Shown here in pieces: positions 44,860-52,433 of a DNA stretch of 64,000 bases; positions within the stretch are counted from its first letter, which is position 1; the number at the start of each line of letters is the position of its first letter. The translations under genes and the position numbers were made by a program. The notes under the pieces are model-generated. The model was not told the origin of the DNA and did no database searches. It saw only the letters and a program-made list of their open reading frames with translations. The DNA comes from Spirochaeta lutea (GTDB lineage: Bacteria > Spirochaetota > Spirochaetia > DSM-27196 > Salinispiraceae). The stretch lies in contig NZ_JNUP01000045.1 in NCBI RefSeq assembly GCF_000758165.1, positions 1 through 64,000 on the forward strand, written 5' to 3'.

Positions 44860-46341
44860 ATGCGTACTCGGTTTATACCAATCACCCTCAAGGTGAACGC
44901 CCTGATCCTGGCTACCATGATCCTCGGAATCGGTGGAATCACCGTCGCCCTGGCGGGATCCCTTATAGTTACCATCGAGGATATTAACCAGCGTGATACC
45001 CTCCGCCAGGCAGATACCATCTATGCAGCCATCGAGAGCCTCATGCTTCCCGGCCAGGCGCTGCTCGCCCAGGGATACTTCGAGCGGCTCAACATAGTCG
45101 ATCAGGATCTGATGATTCAGCTCTACAGAACCAGCGGTGAGCAGGCCTTCCAGGATAATAAGACCATTAATACCGTGAACAGCTACCTCATGAATCCCCG
45201 GTTTGAGACCAGGGATGCGGTCGCCTCTCCCCTTCCGATTAATCCCCAGGAGGATCGGCTCTTTTCCCAGGCCCTCGGTGAGGGCGGCGTTCCCCGGGAC
45301 AGTACAGAAATTCTATCCAGCGAGGGAAATACCTACTTCCGGGTGTTGAAACCCCTCATCAATCTCCCCAAGTGCACGGTCTGTCACGGGGCTGATCATA
45401 CCATCCGGGGTGTGTTAGAGATTAAAAGCGATATTTCGGATACCGTCTCCCTCCAGCGCACCGCGGTATTCGCCTCGGGAGGCGCTTTTTTCGCCCTGGT
45501 GGTTATCCTCGGTTTCGGACTCTCCCGGTTTATGGGCAGGATCATCCTCGGGCCGGTCCGTCAGATAGCCCAGGCGTGTACCGCCGTTACCGACGGTGAT
45601 TTTTCCGCCAGGGTGGCGGTACATCAACAGGATGAGATCGGCGGCCTGGCCCAGCGGATCAATACCATGATTGAGGGACTGATAGAGCGCTTTAAACTCA
45701 CCCAGTACGTCTCGGGCTCAACGGTCCGCTCCCTCTCGGACAGTTCCAAAACCGGAATCTCCGTGGATCTGACATTGTTGTTTACCGATATCCGGGGATT
45801 TACCAGCTACTCCGAGTCGAACTCCCCAGAAACGGTGGTGGAGAACCTGAATAAGGTCCTGGAGGTACAGACCGGAATTATCCACCGCCACGGCGGCGAT
45901 ATTGATAAGTATGTGGGTGATGAAATCTTTGCAATCTTCGAGGGCGAAGACGGGTGCTGCCGGGCAGCCCAAACTGCTGTAGATATCCAGCAGGAGTTTC
46001 AGGATTCCGGTACTGTCTACGGCGGACTCCAGGTAGGGGTCGGCATGAATACCGGAGCGGTTATCATGGGGCGTATGGGCAGTGAAGCCAGGGCCGATTT
46101 CACCGTTATCGGCGATAACGTGAATATCGCAGCCCGGCTCTGCAGCGCGGCCCAGGGGGGTGGAATTCTGGTTACTGCCGAGTTCGCGAAAGCCTTGAAA
46201 TCCTGCCTCACCAAGAATCCCCTGATCCAAAAAAGCTACCGGTTTTCCCTGGAGGGTCCTATGGGACTATCGGTCAAGGGAAAACGTCGGACCCTTCGGG
46301 TGTACAAACTCAAACAACGGGAGGCATCCCATGAATCATAA
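44860..46341 (+). CDS. Heme-sensing class III nucleotide (adenylate) cyclase
   Basis: A 493-residue membrane signalling enzyme. An N-terminal helix (8-32) is followed by an extracytoplasmic domain of ~170 residues with a c-type heme site CTVCH (172-176), resembling Tll0287/DUF3365-type heme sensors. A second helix (about 202-222), a HAMP linker, and a class III cyclase domain (about 290-480) follow. The domain has metal-binding acids in LLFTDIRGFTS and DKYVGDEIFAIF and the catalytic segment FTVIGDNVNIAARL, suggesting ATP as substrate. The ATG follows TATACT by 9 nt without a ribosome-binding site. The next gene overlaps it by 11 nt and encodes a second c-heme protein. Confidence 0.85.
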   Translation: MRTRFIPITLKVNALILATMILGIGGITVALAGSLIVTIEDINQRDTLRQADTIYAAIESLMLPGQALLAQGYFERLNIVDQDLMIQLYRTSGEQAFQDNKTINTVNSYLMNPRFETRDAVASPLPINPQEDRLFSQALGEGGVPRDSTEILSSEGNTYFRVLKPLINLPKCTVCHGADHTIRGVLEIKSDISDTVSLQRTAVFASGGAFFALVVILGFGLSRFMGRIILGPVRQIAQACTAVTDGDFSARVAVHQQDEIGGLAQRINTMIEGLIERFKLTQYVSGSTVRSLSDSSKTGISVDLTLLFTDIRGFTSYSESNSPETVVENLNKVLEVQTGIIHRHGGDIDKYVGDEIFAIFEGEDGCCRAAQTAVDIQQEFQDSGTVYGGLQVGVGMNTGAVIMGRMGSEARADFTVIGDNVNIAARLCSAAQGGGILVTAEFAKALKSCLTKNPLIQKSYRFSLEGPMGLSVKGKRRTLRVYKLKQREASHES

Positions 46342-46882
46342 CAAGGGAATGAAGATGGGTACCCCGGAGGTACGCACCATCCTGGCAATCTTCGTCCTGG
46401 TTATTTTGCTGGTTGCGGGATGTTCCCAGGGTGAGCAGGTGCAGTTGATTTCCCCGGACTACCGGAATTGGAATCAAACCACCGATACCGTCCTCGACTT
46501 CACCATTCCCGGCCACGGCAGCGGACTTCGAAAAATATACATCAGTTCGGCCGCATCCGGGGTAACCACCCAGGAGGTCAACGGCCGGTTGTTCTATGAT
46601 TACCCCCAGGGAACCCAGATTGTTAAAGAGGTGTATGCATCTGCCCAGCCCGGAGCTGATGAGGAGCCTGCCATGCTTACGGTGATGATTAAGGATCGCG
46701 ACCATCCCATGCAGCGGGGGGGCTGGATTTGGCTGGTGAAGAACTACCAATCCGAGGTGGAGACCATACTAGACGAGGAATTCTGCTTTACCTGCCATAA
46801 CAACGCCAACGAACCCAATCCCTACAACGACGGCAACACCTCGGGGCAGTTTCGGGATTTTGTATTCTATCCCTATCGGTAA
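46331..46882 (+). CDS. Cytochrome P460-family lipoprotein
   Basis: A 183-residue lipoprotein (hydrophobic 16-29, lipobox VAGC, Cys31). The domain matches the cytochrome P460 family: a beta-sandwich with LFYDYPQGTQIVKEVY and GGWIWLVKNY, and a C-terminal heme-attachment site CFTCH (152-156) followed by the closing FRDFVFYPYR. Family members bind heme c and may oxidise hydroxylamine or bind NO. The gene starts inside the end of the heme-cyclase gene, so the two are coupled. A partner role, detecting or turning over the gas or redox signal for the cyclase, is an inference. Confidence 0.82.
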   Translation: MNHNKGMKMGTPEVRTILAIFVLVILLVAGCSQGEQVQLISPDYRNWNQTTDTVLDFTIPGHGSGLRKIYISSAASGVTTQEVNGRLFYDYPQGTQIVKEVYASAQPGADEEPAMLTVMIKDRDHPMQRGGWIWLVKNYQSEVETILDEEFCFTCHNNANEPNPYNDGNTSGQFRDFVFYPYR

Positions 46883-46936
46883 GATCGATTGGGGGCCTCA
46901 TCAGGGGGCATACTTTTCTTACGTTTCACCTCGGCA

Positions 46937-47578
46937 TTAGTAGAGATGGCCCATCCGGGTTTTTTTCGTCGCAAGATAGTGAGCGTTGAATTCATTGGGT
47001 TCGATGACGATGGGGATCCGCCGGGTAATAGTCATGCCGACCTCCCGCAGCCCCTCAATTTTTGCCGGGTTGTTCGTTAATAGGGCAACGGATCGGATTC
47101 CCAGAAGCTCCAGAATGGCGGCAGCTCCCTGGTATTCCCGGGCCTCCGCAGGGAATCCCAATTTCTCATTGGCCTCCACGGTGTCATAGCCCTGATCTTG
47201 GAGGGTGTACGCTCTGATCTTGTTGATCAAGCCGATTCCCCGGCCTTCCTGACGCATGTAGATGACCGCACCTCGATCGCGCTGACCGATGTAATGGAGT
47301 GCAGCCTCAAGCTGATCTCTACAGTCACAGCGCAAACTGCCCAATACGTCGCCGGTATGACATTCGGAATGGATCCGTACCGGTACATCCTCGGCCCCAT
47401 CCACGGTTCCACGGACAATGGCGGTATGCTCCTCGCCTTTGTGGGTATCGAATATACCGATAATCCGGAAGTCTCCGAAACGGCTGGGCAGAGCGGCTTC
47501 AGCCTTTATTTCCACCCGAAAGGTTCTGCCCCGGGAACCGGTGTATTCCTGGGATTGCTGGTTTTGATCTATGGTCAT
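46937..47578 (-). CDS. ribA: GTP cyclohydrolase II
   Basis: A 213-residue enzyme opening the riboflavin pathway by converting GTP to a diaminopyrimidine phosphate plus formate and pyrophosphate. The zinc site is visible as SECHTGDVLGSLRCDC, the GTP-binding segment as MRQEGRGIGLINKIRAY, and the C-terminal half has LLTNNPAKIEGL. It lacks the RibB (DHBP synthase) domain often fused in other bacteria. The ATG at 47578 has GTGGAG six bases before it; a GTG at 47590 is an alternative. It lies 39-51 nt downstream of a methyltransferase gene and may share its transcript. No FMN riboswitch is seen. Confidence 0.92.
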   Translation of the reverse strand: MTIDQNQQSQEYTGSRGRTFRVEIKAEAALPSRFGDFRIIGIFDTHKGEEHTAIVRGTVDGAEDVPVRIHSECHTGDVLGSLRCDCRDQLEAALHYIGQRDRGAVIYMRQEGRGIGLINKIRAYTLQDQGYDTVEANEKLGFPAEAREYQGAAAILELLGIRSVALLTNNPAKIEGLREVGMTITRRIPIVIEPNEFNAHYLATKKTRMGHLY

Positions 47579-47629
47579 GGTAGTCTCCACTAAAGGTATG
47601 GTGCGCTGAGGATCGTCATACAGAGGGTA

Positions 47630-48457
47630 TCAACTTTTCACAAACACCAGGTGTTCATATGCGAGCCTGCCCTCCCGGCGTAGTCTGCCCCGAAGATGTT
47701 GGCTCATACGGAATTCTCCTGGAGCCGGCGGCTCAGAGTTCCCGGAAAGCAGAGCATAGGTAAGGGCGTTCTGCCCCTGCTGGAATAGGGGTTCCTTCAG
47801 AAAGGGGGTTAGCTCATCCTCATCCGCTAAAACGAGGCCGCTGCGGGCACAGAGGGAAATGAGGTTGTCCCGGGTGGTTAGTCCTGGAATCCGGGCCTGG
47901 CGTTGCCACACCCGGACTAGTTCGCTGTCCGTCTGATCATCCCCGGTGAGCACGTCATCAATCACCACGAAACGTCCCCCCTGGCGCAGATGTCCGGATA
48001 CATCGGCAATCAATGTCTCCAGGGAACTGGCATAACCAAGGGATTCTACCCCAAAGATCAGGTCCTGGTTTGGGAACGGCTTAAAGGATTGAGAAGCGTT
48101 AAAATCACCCTGAAATAATCGAACCTGTTGCTGCTTGTTCCGACGCTGAATTTCCTGGCTTCCCAGATGTATTTGAACACCGCTGTTGGAGATACCTGCA
48201 TAGGCGGCCTGGAGGGTCTCGGAGAGATACAGCAGGGTTCCACCGACACCGCATCCCAAGTCCAGGCACCGAGAAGCCTCAACGGCCTCGGCGCTGCGGA
48301 GGATCAACGCATTTTGGCTGTACAGGGCCTGCCGGGCTGTTTTAACCCCGGGATTCCAGAGGTAGCTGTGCATGGCCAGGGTTTTCCGGCGTTCGGGGCC
48401 AGATAGAAGGACGGGGGTTATCTGATTTTGGTATTCGGGTGTATTCAATCGGTCCAT
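47630..48457 (-). CDS. Class I SAM-dependent methyltransferase, substrate unknown
   Basis: A 275-residue Rossmann-fold methyltransferase. Motif I reads LDLGCGVGGTLLYLSE, followed by an acidic QVRLFQGDFNAS and the post-I loop QDLIFGVESLGYASSLETLI with GGRFVVIDDVL. The arrangement is like small-molecule (UbiE/SmtA or sterol-type) enzymes rather than rRNA enzymes. The gene precedes ribA in the same direction, but a link to flavin metabolism is only positional. The ATG is 6 nt from the -10 box of a good promoter. Confidence 0.8.
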   Translation of the reverse strand: MDRLNTPEYQNQITPVLLSGPERRKTLAMHSYLWNPGVKTARQALYSQNALILRSAEAVEASRCLDLGCGVGGTLLYLSETLQAAYAGISNSGVQIHLGSQEIQRRNKQQQVRLFQGDFNASQSFKPFPNQDLIFGVESLGYASSLETLIADVSGHLRQGGRFVVIDDVLTGDDQTDSELVRVWQRQARIPGLTTRDNLISLCARSGLVLADEDELTPFLKEPLFQQGQNALTYALLSGNSEPPAPGEFRMSQHLRGRLRREGRLAYEHLVFVKS

Positions 48458-48463
48458 GGCAGC

Positions 48464-48492
48464 AGTATGCCCTAGGATTTCGCGGCTGACAA
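48464..48492 (-). promoter_or_regulatory. Methyltransferase-ribA promoter, predicted leaderless
   Basis: TTGTCA (48487-48492) and CATACT (48464-48469) are 17 bp apart on the minus strand. The ATG follows 6 nt later (GCTGCC) without a Shine-Dalgarno sequence. Confidence 0.6.
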
Positions 48493-48537
48493 TACGACCC
48501 CCTCCCCTGAGAGAGGTTTCCGGGCAGCGGGTTTTCC

Positions 48538-51228
48538 TCAGGTGGCCGAAGCACCTGGCACAGCCTCCTGGACCGCAGCTTCAAAATGCTGCCATTCCTG
48601 GCGCAACTGTTCAAATATCCAGGGAGCCTGAGCTGTGTTGCCATCCGCGCAGGCTGCTTCAAGACGCGAAGCGGCGTTCCCCAATCCCATGGCAGCAAGA
48701 TTCCACGCGCTTCCCTTGATGCTGTGGCTCATATTTTTCCCGCATTTCAGGTCTCCTTGGGTAATACACTGGCCCAGATCGTAGATCTGCTGGGGGGTGG
48801 CCGCTAAAAAATGCTGGAGTACCTCATGGAGTATCTCCGGACGGTTCATAAAGGTTGCAAGAGCCTTTTTATAATCGAAGACCTGGGTAGCATGGTCCCT
48901 GTCCCCGGTGTGCCGCAATTCTTCTCCCTGGTTCCGGAGCTGGGGCTGCAGCGCCTCCCGGGGCCCGGGGGTTGAACGCCCGTCCCGGTGTGCACCCGGC
49001 TCTGTGGAGCGCTTTTGGGTAGTAATACGAGCGAGCAGCCCTGACCCGCTGTTCTCCTGGTACTGCGAATCGCTTTTCGGGGTATTCCCGGGGTCTTTCA
49101 GTTCTAGGGAGTCAGGAGGACCGGGGGGGTCCTGGGGATTTTCCGTATAAGAAAACCCGGGAGCCGGTTCCTGAGAATCGGGTTCGAATATCTCCCGCAG
49201 TACCTCCTCCACCTGGTCCTTAGAGAAGGGTTTTGCCAGATACCCGGTCATCCCTGCTTTTCGGCAGTTCTCCCACTCTCCCTGCAATGCATTAGCTGTT
49301 ACTGCTATGATCGGAACACTCGTGGAAAACCGACGAATCTCAGCCGCTGCAGCATATCCATCCATAACCGGCATATGAACGTCCATGAAGATCACGTCAA
49401 AGTCCTCCCGGCTAGCCAAATCCACCGCCTCCTGACCGTTGGAGGCCGTCCGAACCCGGTGTCCCAGACGCTCAATAATAGTCTGGAAGAGACGCTGATT
49501 AACCGGATGATCCTCGGCAAGCAGCACCGACATGAAGACGGAATGCCGGGCGGGGGAAGTATCTTTTTCCAGTAGAGATCGGTCCTCCTCGAGTTCTTCA
49601 AGCTCCAGGGGTTCCTCGGTATCCATGCCGTTTACATCCGAATTTTGGCCTTCATCGAGGAAGATACCCCGCTCCAGGGCACCGGATAGGATGGCCAGGG
49701 TGTCTCGCTGTTTGATCGGCTTGGAGATATATCCGTCAAACCAGCGGAGCAGCTTCATTTTTGCCTCTCCCCCCATAGACCCCGGGGGGCTCATGAGAAA
49801 CAGCCGGGTCTCTCCCAATTCCGGGTCACCGTGGATCAAACTGGCGAATTGCCAGCCGTCCATACCCGACAAAACCAGATCCACTAAGACTATGTCCACG
49901 GGGGCTCCCTGCTCCCTCTGTCTGCGAAGCAGGTTTACGGCATCCCGGGAGTTTTCGGCGTCATAGAGGGTGATGTGCTCGCTGGCAAGCATCTTCCCGA
50001 TGACCCGTCGGCACTCCGGGCAATCATCCAAAATTAAAACCCGCCGGCTCGTGAGGGCATTAAACCGCTCCTGGGGCAGCATAGAGGGGATACAGGGAAG
50101 ATCCATGGTCACCCAGAATTCCGAACCCTGGCCCGGTGTGCTGTCTACCCCGATCCGACCACCCATGAGCTCTACAAGGTTCTTGGTAATGGCGAGTCCA
50201 AGTCCGGTTCCTCCGAACCTGCGGGTTGTCGTAGCATCCAGCTGGCTGAAGGATTGGAACAGTTGACTGCGTTTCTCCGGATCCACTCCTATCCCCGTAT
50301 CGGATATTCTCACCTCAAAACGGACTGCACCGTACACCGCTCCCGGCAGGGGCTCATCTAATTCAAAAACCCGTACCGTGGCCTTCACATATCCGGTGTT
50401 CGTGAACTTGATGGCGTTGTTCACCAGGTTGATCAGCACCTGACGGAATCGGGTTGGATCGCTCACCACGAAGAGCGGCATGGCCGGATCAATATCAATG
50501 ATCAGCTCCAACCCCTTTTTATAAGCCTCGAGACTGAGCATATCCATAACCGTCTCTATGGCCGTATGGAAGTCAAATTCAATCTCTTCGATGGTCAGCT
50601 TGCCAGCCTCGATCTTTGAGAAATCAAGAATATCGTTGATTAGTCCCAACAAGGCGTCAGCAGAAAAATGGATTTGCTGGAGGTACTCCTCCTGTTCGGC
50701 ATCCAAGGCGGTTTCAGCCAGCAGTTCAGCCATGCCCAGGAGGGTATGAATGGGGGTGCGTATTTCATGGGATACGTTCGCAAGGAAGAGGCTCTTCGCC
50801 TGGGCGCTCTGTTCAGCCAGGTGTTTAGCCTTCAACAGGGATTGATGTTCACGGATGGTGTCGCCTATTTCCTCAAAATAACCAGCAATAACCCCATCCA
50901 TGGCCTTGAACAGAGCGATCCGCCACCATGATACCCCCTGAACACCCCTGTACCGGCAGACGCTGTGCCGGTCGAGCAAGGCCCCTGACTCAATCTGCTT
51001 CAAGGCTTCGAACACATCGGCCCAATCTTCGGTGTGTACAACCTCCCTCAGTGATGTTATGCCTGAGCCGCCCTCAATCCCCTGCCGAAAGGCCGGATTT
51101 GTCGCGATGACCCCGCCGTGGGGCTCCAACAAGGCCTGGGGAACCGGCGCTTGGTCGCTGAACCTGCGAAACAGGGTAATATATTCCGAGATCCCCACTT
51201 CCATGTGCCGAGTATTCCCATCTTCCAT
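48538..51228 (-). CDS. Hybrid sensor histidine kinase (PAS-HisKA-HATPase-REC-REC-Hpt)
   Basis: An 896-residue cytoplasmic phosphorelay protein. An N-terminal PAS-like domain (about 15-130) is followed by the H-box FLANVSHEIRTPIH, N-box LVNNAIKFT and G-boxes ISDTGIGVDPE and GGTGLGLAITKNLVE. The first receiver has a phosphoacceptor in VDLVLSGMDGW and Lys in YISKPIK; the second, more canonical, has MDVHMPVMDGY and YLAKPFS. A Gly/Pro/Ser-rich linker leads to an Hpt domain with the relay His in MSHSIKGSAWN. No membrane segment is seen, so the signal is probably internal. The ATG at 51228 lies 7 nt after TATAAT. The response regulator is not encoded nearby. Confidence 0.93.
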   Translation of the reverse strand: MEDGNTRHMEVGISEYITLFRRFSDQAPVPQALLEPHGGVIATNPAFRQGIEGGSGITSLREVVHTEDWADVFEALKQIESGALLDRHSVCRYRGVQGVSWWRIALFKAMDGVIAGYFEEIGDTIREHQSLLKAKHLAEQSAQAKSLFLANVSHEIRTPIHTLLGMAELLAETALDAEQEEYLQQIHFSADALLGLINDILDFSKIEAGKLTIEEIEFDFHTAIETVMDMLSLEAYKKGLELIIDIDPAMPLFVVSDPTRFRQVLINLVNNAIKFTNTGYVKATVRVFELDEPLPGAVYGAVRFEVRISDTGIGVDPEKRSQLFQSFSQLDATTTRRFGGTGLGLAITKNLVELMGGRIGVDSTPGQGSEFWVTMDLPCIPSMLPQERFNALTSRRVLILDDCPECRRVIGKMLASEHITLYDAENSRDAVNLLRRQREQGAPVDIVLVDLVLSGMDGWQFASLIHGDPELGETRLFLMSPPGSMGGEAKMKLLRWFDGYISKPIKQRDTLAILSGALERGIFLDEGQNSDVNGMDTEEPLELEELEEDRSLLEKDTSPARHSVFMSVLLAEDHPVNQRLFQTIIERLGHRVRTASNGQEAVDLASREDFDVIFMDVHMPVMDGYAAAAEIRRFSTSVPIIAVTANALQGEWENCRKAGMTGYLAKPFSKDQVEEVLREIFEPDSQEPAPGFSYTENPQDPPGPPDSLELKDPGNTPKSDSQYQENSGSGLLARITTQKRSTEPGAHRDGRSTPGPREALQPQLRNQGEELRHTGDRDHATQVFDYKKALATFMNRPEILHEVLQHFLAATPQQIYDLGQCITQGDLKCGKNMSHSIKGSAWNLAAMGLGNAASRLEAACADGNTAQAPWIFEQLRQEWQHFEAAVQEAVPGASAT

Positions 51229-51235
51229 GTCCACC

Positions 51236-51274
51236 ATTATAGCTGTTGACCCGGGTTCTGTTAACGCATAAAAT
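51236..51274. promoter_or_regulatory. Interlocked divergent promoters (kinase / outer-membrane barrel)
   Basis: Minus strand: TTAACA (51259-51264), 17 bp, TATAAT (51236-51241), then 7 nt to the kinase ATG. Plus strand: TTGACC (51246-51251), 17 bp, TAAAAT (51269-51274), then 19 nt to the barrel-protein ATG with GGAGGAATTATC. Each -35 box lies inside the spacer of the opposing promoter, so the two should exclude each other. Confidence 0.65.
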
Positions 51275-51293
51275 TCAACCCGGAGGAATTATC

Positions 51294-52406
51294 ATGAATC
51301 AACCCGCGTCTGCCAGATCCGGCTTTATCGTAACCACCCTGCTGATCCTCAGCATCCTTCCCCTTTCACCCGTATTCTCTCAGGATACAGATCCTGTTTT
51401 TGTCATCCAACCGGATCTCCGGCTCTGGGGTGCCAAGGTTGATTTGGGGTATCAGGGACTCACCCTGTTTCCCGGGACCACCACCGGAATCTGGCTCGGT
51501 CTGAGCGGCGCCTATCAAACTAGCCACTACTACCAACACCCCGACGGAACCCCGGTTACCCAGGACGATTTTTCGGACAGCAATCCCGCCCTACTATATA
51601 CAGATTTCTCCCAGCTGAATCTTCAGTGGAACCTGGGACTGCGTCAGGAGTTACTGCCTGAGCTTCTGGAGATTGGTCTGTACTACCGCGGCTGGTACAA
51701 CAATAACTACCAGGATGAATCCTCCATGGCCCTACTGTTTGAATCAGACCGGCCCGAATCCCTCCGAAGCCTCACCCACAGCTTCTCCCTCCTGGCTGCC
51801 CTGGACGCCAGCCTAGAGAAACCGGTCACTAAGGTGAAAAGCGGTTTCGCCGCGGAACTCACTGGGGAGTATGCTCCCGGAGCCCTGAATTCCCTGGGCG
51901 CTGCCGATTTCGGGAGAATCACCCTGGAACTTGAATGCTATCTTCCCATTTATGAATCCCTGGTCTCCGGGAAGCCTGATTTCAACCTTTTCAGCGTCTA
52001 CGCCGGTTTCTACTCCATCACGGATTTCATCACCGGGGAATCGGTCCCGTACTATGCTGAATCCAGCTTCGGCGGACTGTCCTACCGGGATGGGTTAGGA
52101 GGAACCGTGAGAGGATATGAATCCGGTCGGTTCACCGGGGATGTAAAAACCGCCTTCAGCACCGAATTACGGCTGAACCTTCCGACCATCATTTGGTCGG
52201 GTCTCATGCCTGTGGCACTCATCCATATTGACGGAGGATATGAAACCCAGCAAAAGCAGCTTCTCACAAGTATCGGCGGTGGAATCGGGATCGACCTCTT
52301 TGGACTTGGAACGATTCTCGTGTATACTCACTATGCGCTGAACGATCTGACCCTGACGGGTAGTCAATTGACCATCTTCGGTCTGGGTTTCGGATTACAT
52401 TTTTAA
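51294..52406 (+). CDS. Outer-membrane beta-barrel protein, surface-antigen (BamA-like barrel) type
   Basis: A 370-residue exported protein. A classical signal peptide (about 1-30, ending PVFSQ) is followed by alternating amphipathic strands and a terminal Phe (GLGFGLHF), as required for outer-membrane insertion. The segment GLGGTVRGYESGRFTGD resembles the LRGY/VRGF motif of Omp85 surface-antigen barrels, but POTRA domains are absent, so it is not an assembly factor of the usual form. The function is unknown. The start is chosen at the ATG after GGAGGAATTATC; the upstream in-frame start lies inside the promoter. It is 27 nt upstream of the phosphomutase gene. Confidence 0.75.
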   Translation: MNQPASARSGFIVTTLLILSILPLSPVFSQDTDPVFVIQPDLRLWGAKVDLGYQGLTLFPGTTTGIWLGLSGAYQTSHYYQHPDGTPVTQDDFSDSNPALLYTDFSQLNLQWNLGLRQELLPELLEIGLYYRGWYNNNYQDESSMALLFESDRPESLRSLTHSFSLLAALDASLEKPVTKVKSGFAAELTGEYAPGALNSLGAADFGRITLELECYLPIYESLVSGKPDFNLFSVYAGFYSITDFITGESVPYYAESSFGGLSYRDGLGGTVRGYESGRFTGDVKTAFSTELRLNLPTIIWSGLMPVALIHIDGGYETQQKQLLTSIGGGIGIDLFGLGTILVYTHYALNDLTLTGSQLTIFGLGFGLHF

Positions 52407-52433
52407 TCACCCCCACCTTTAGGAGTTCGCCCA

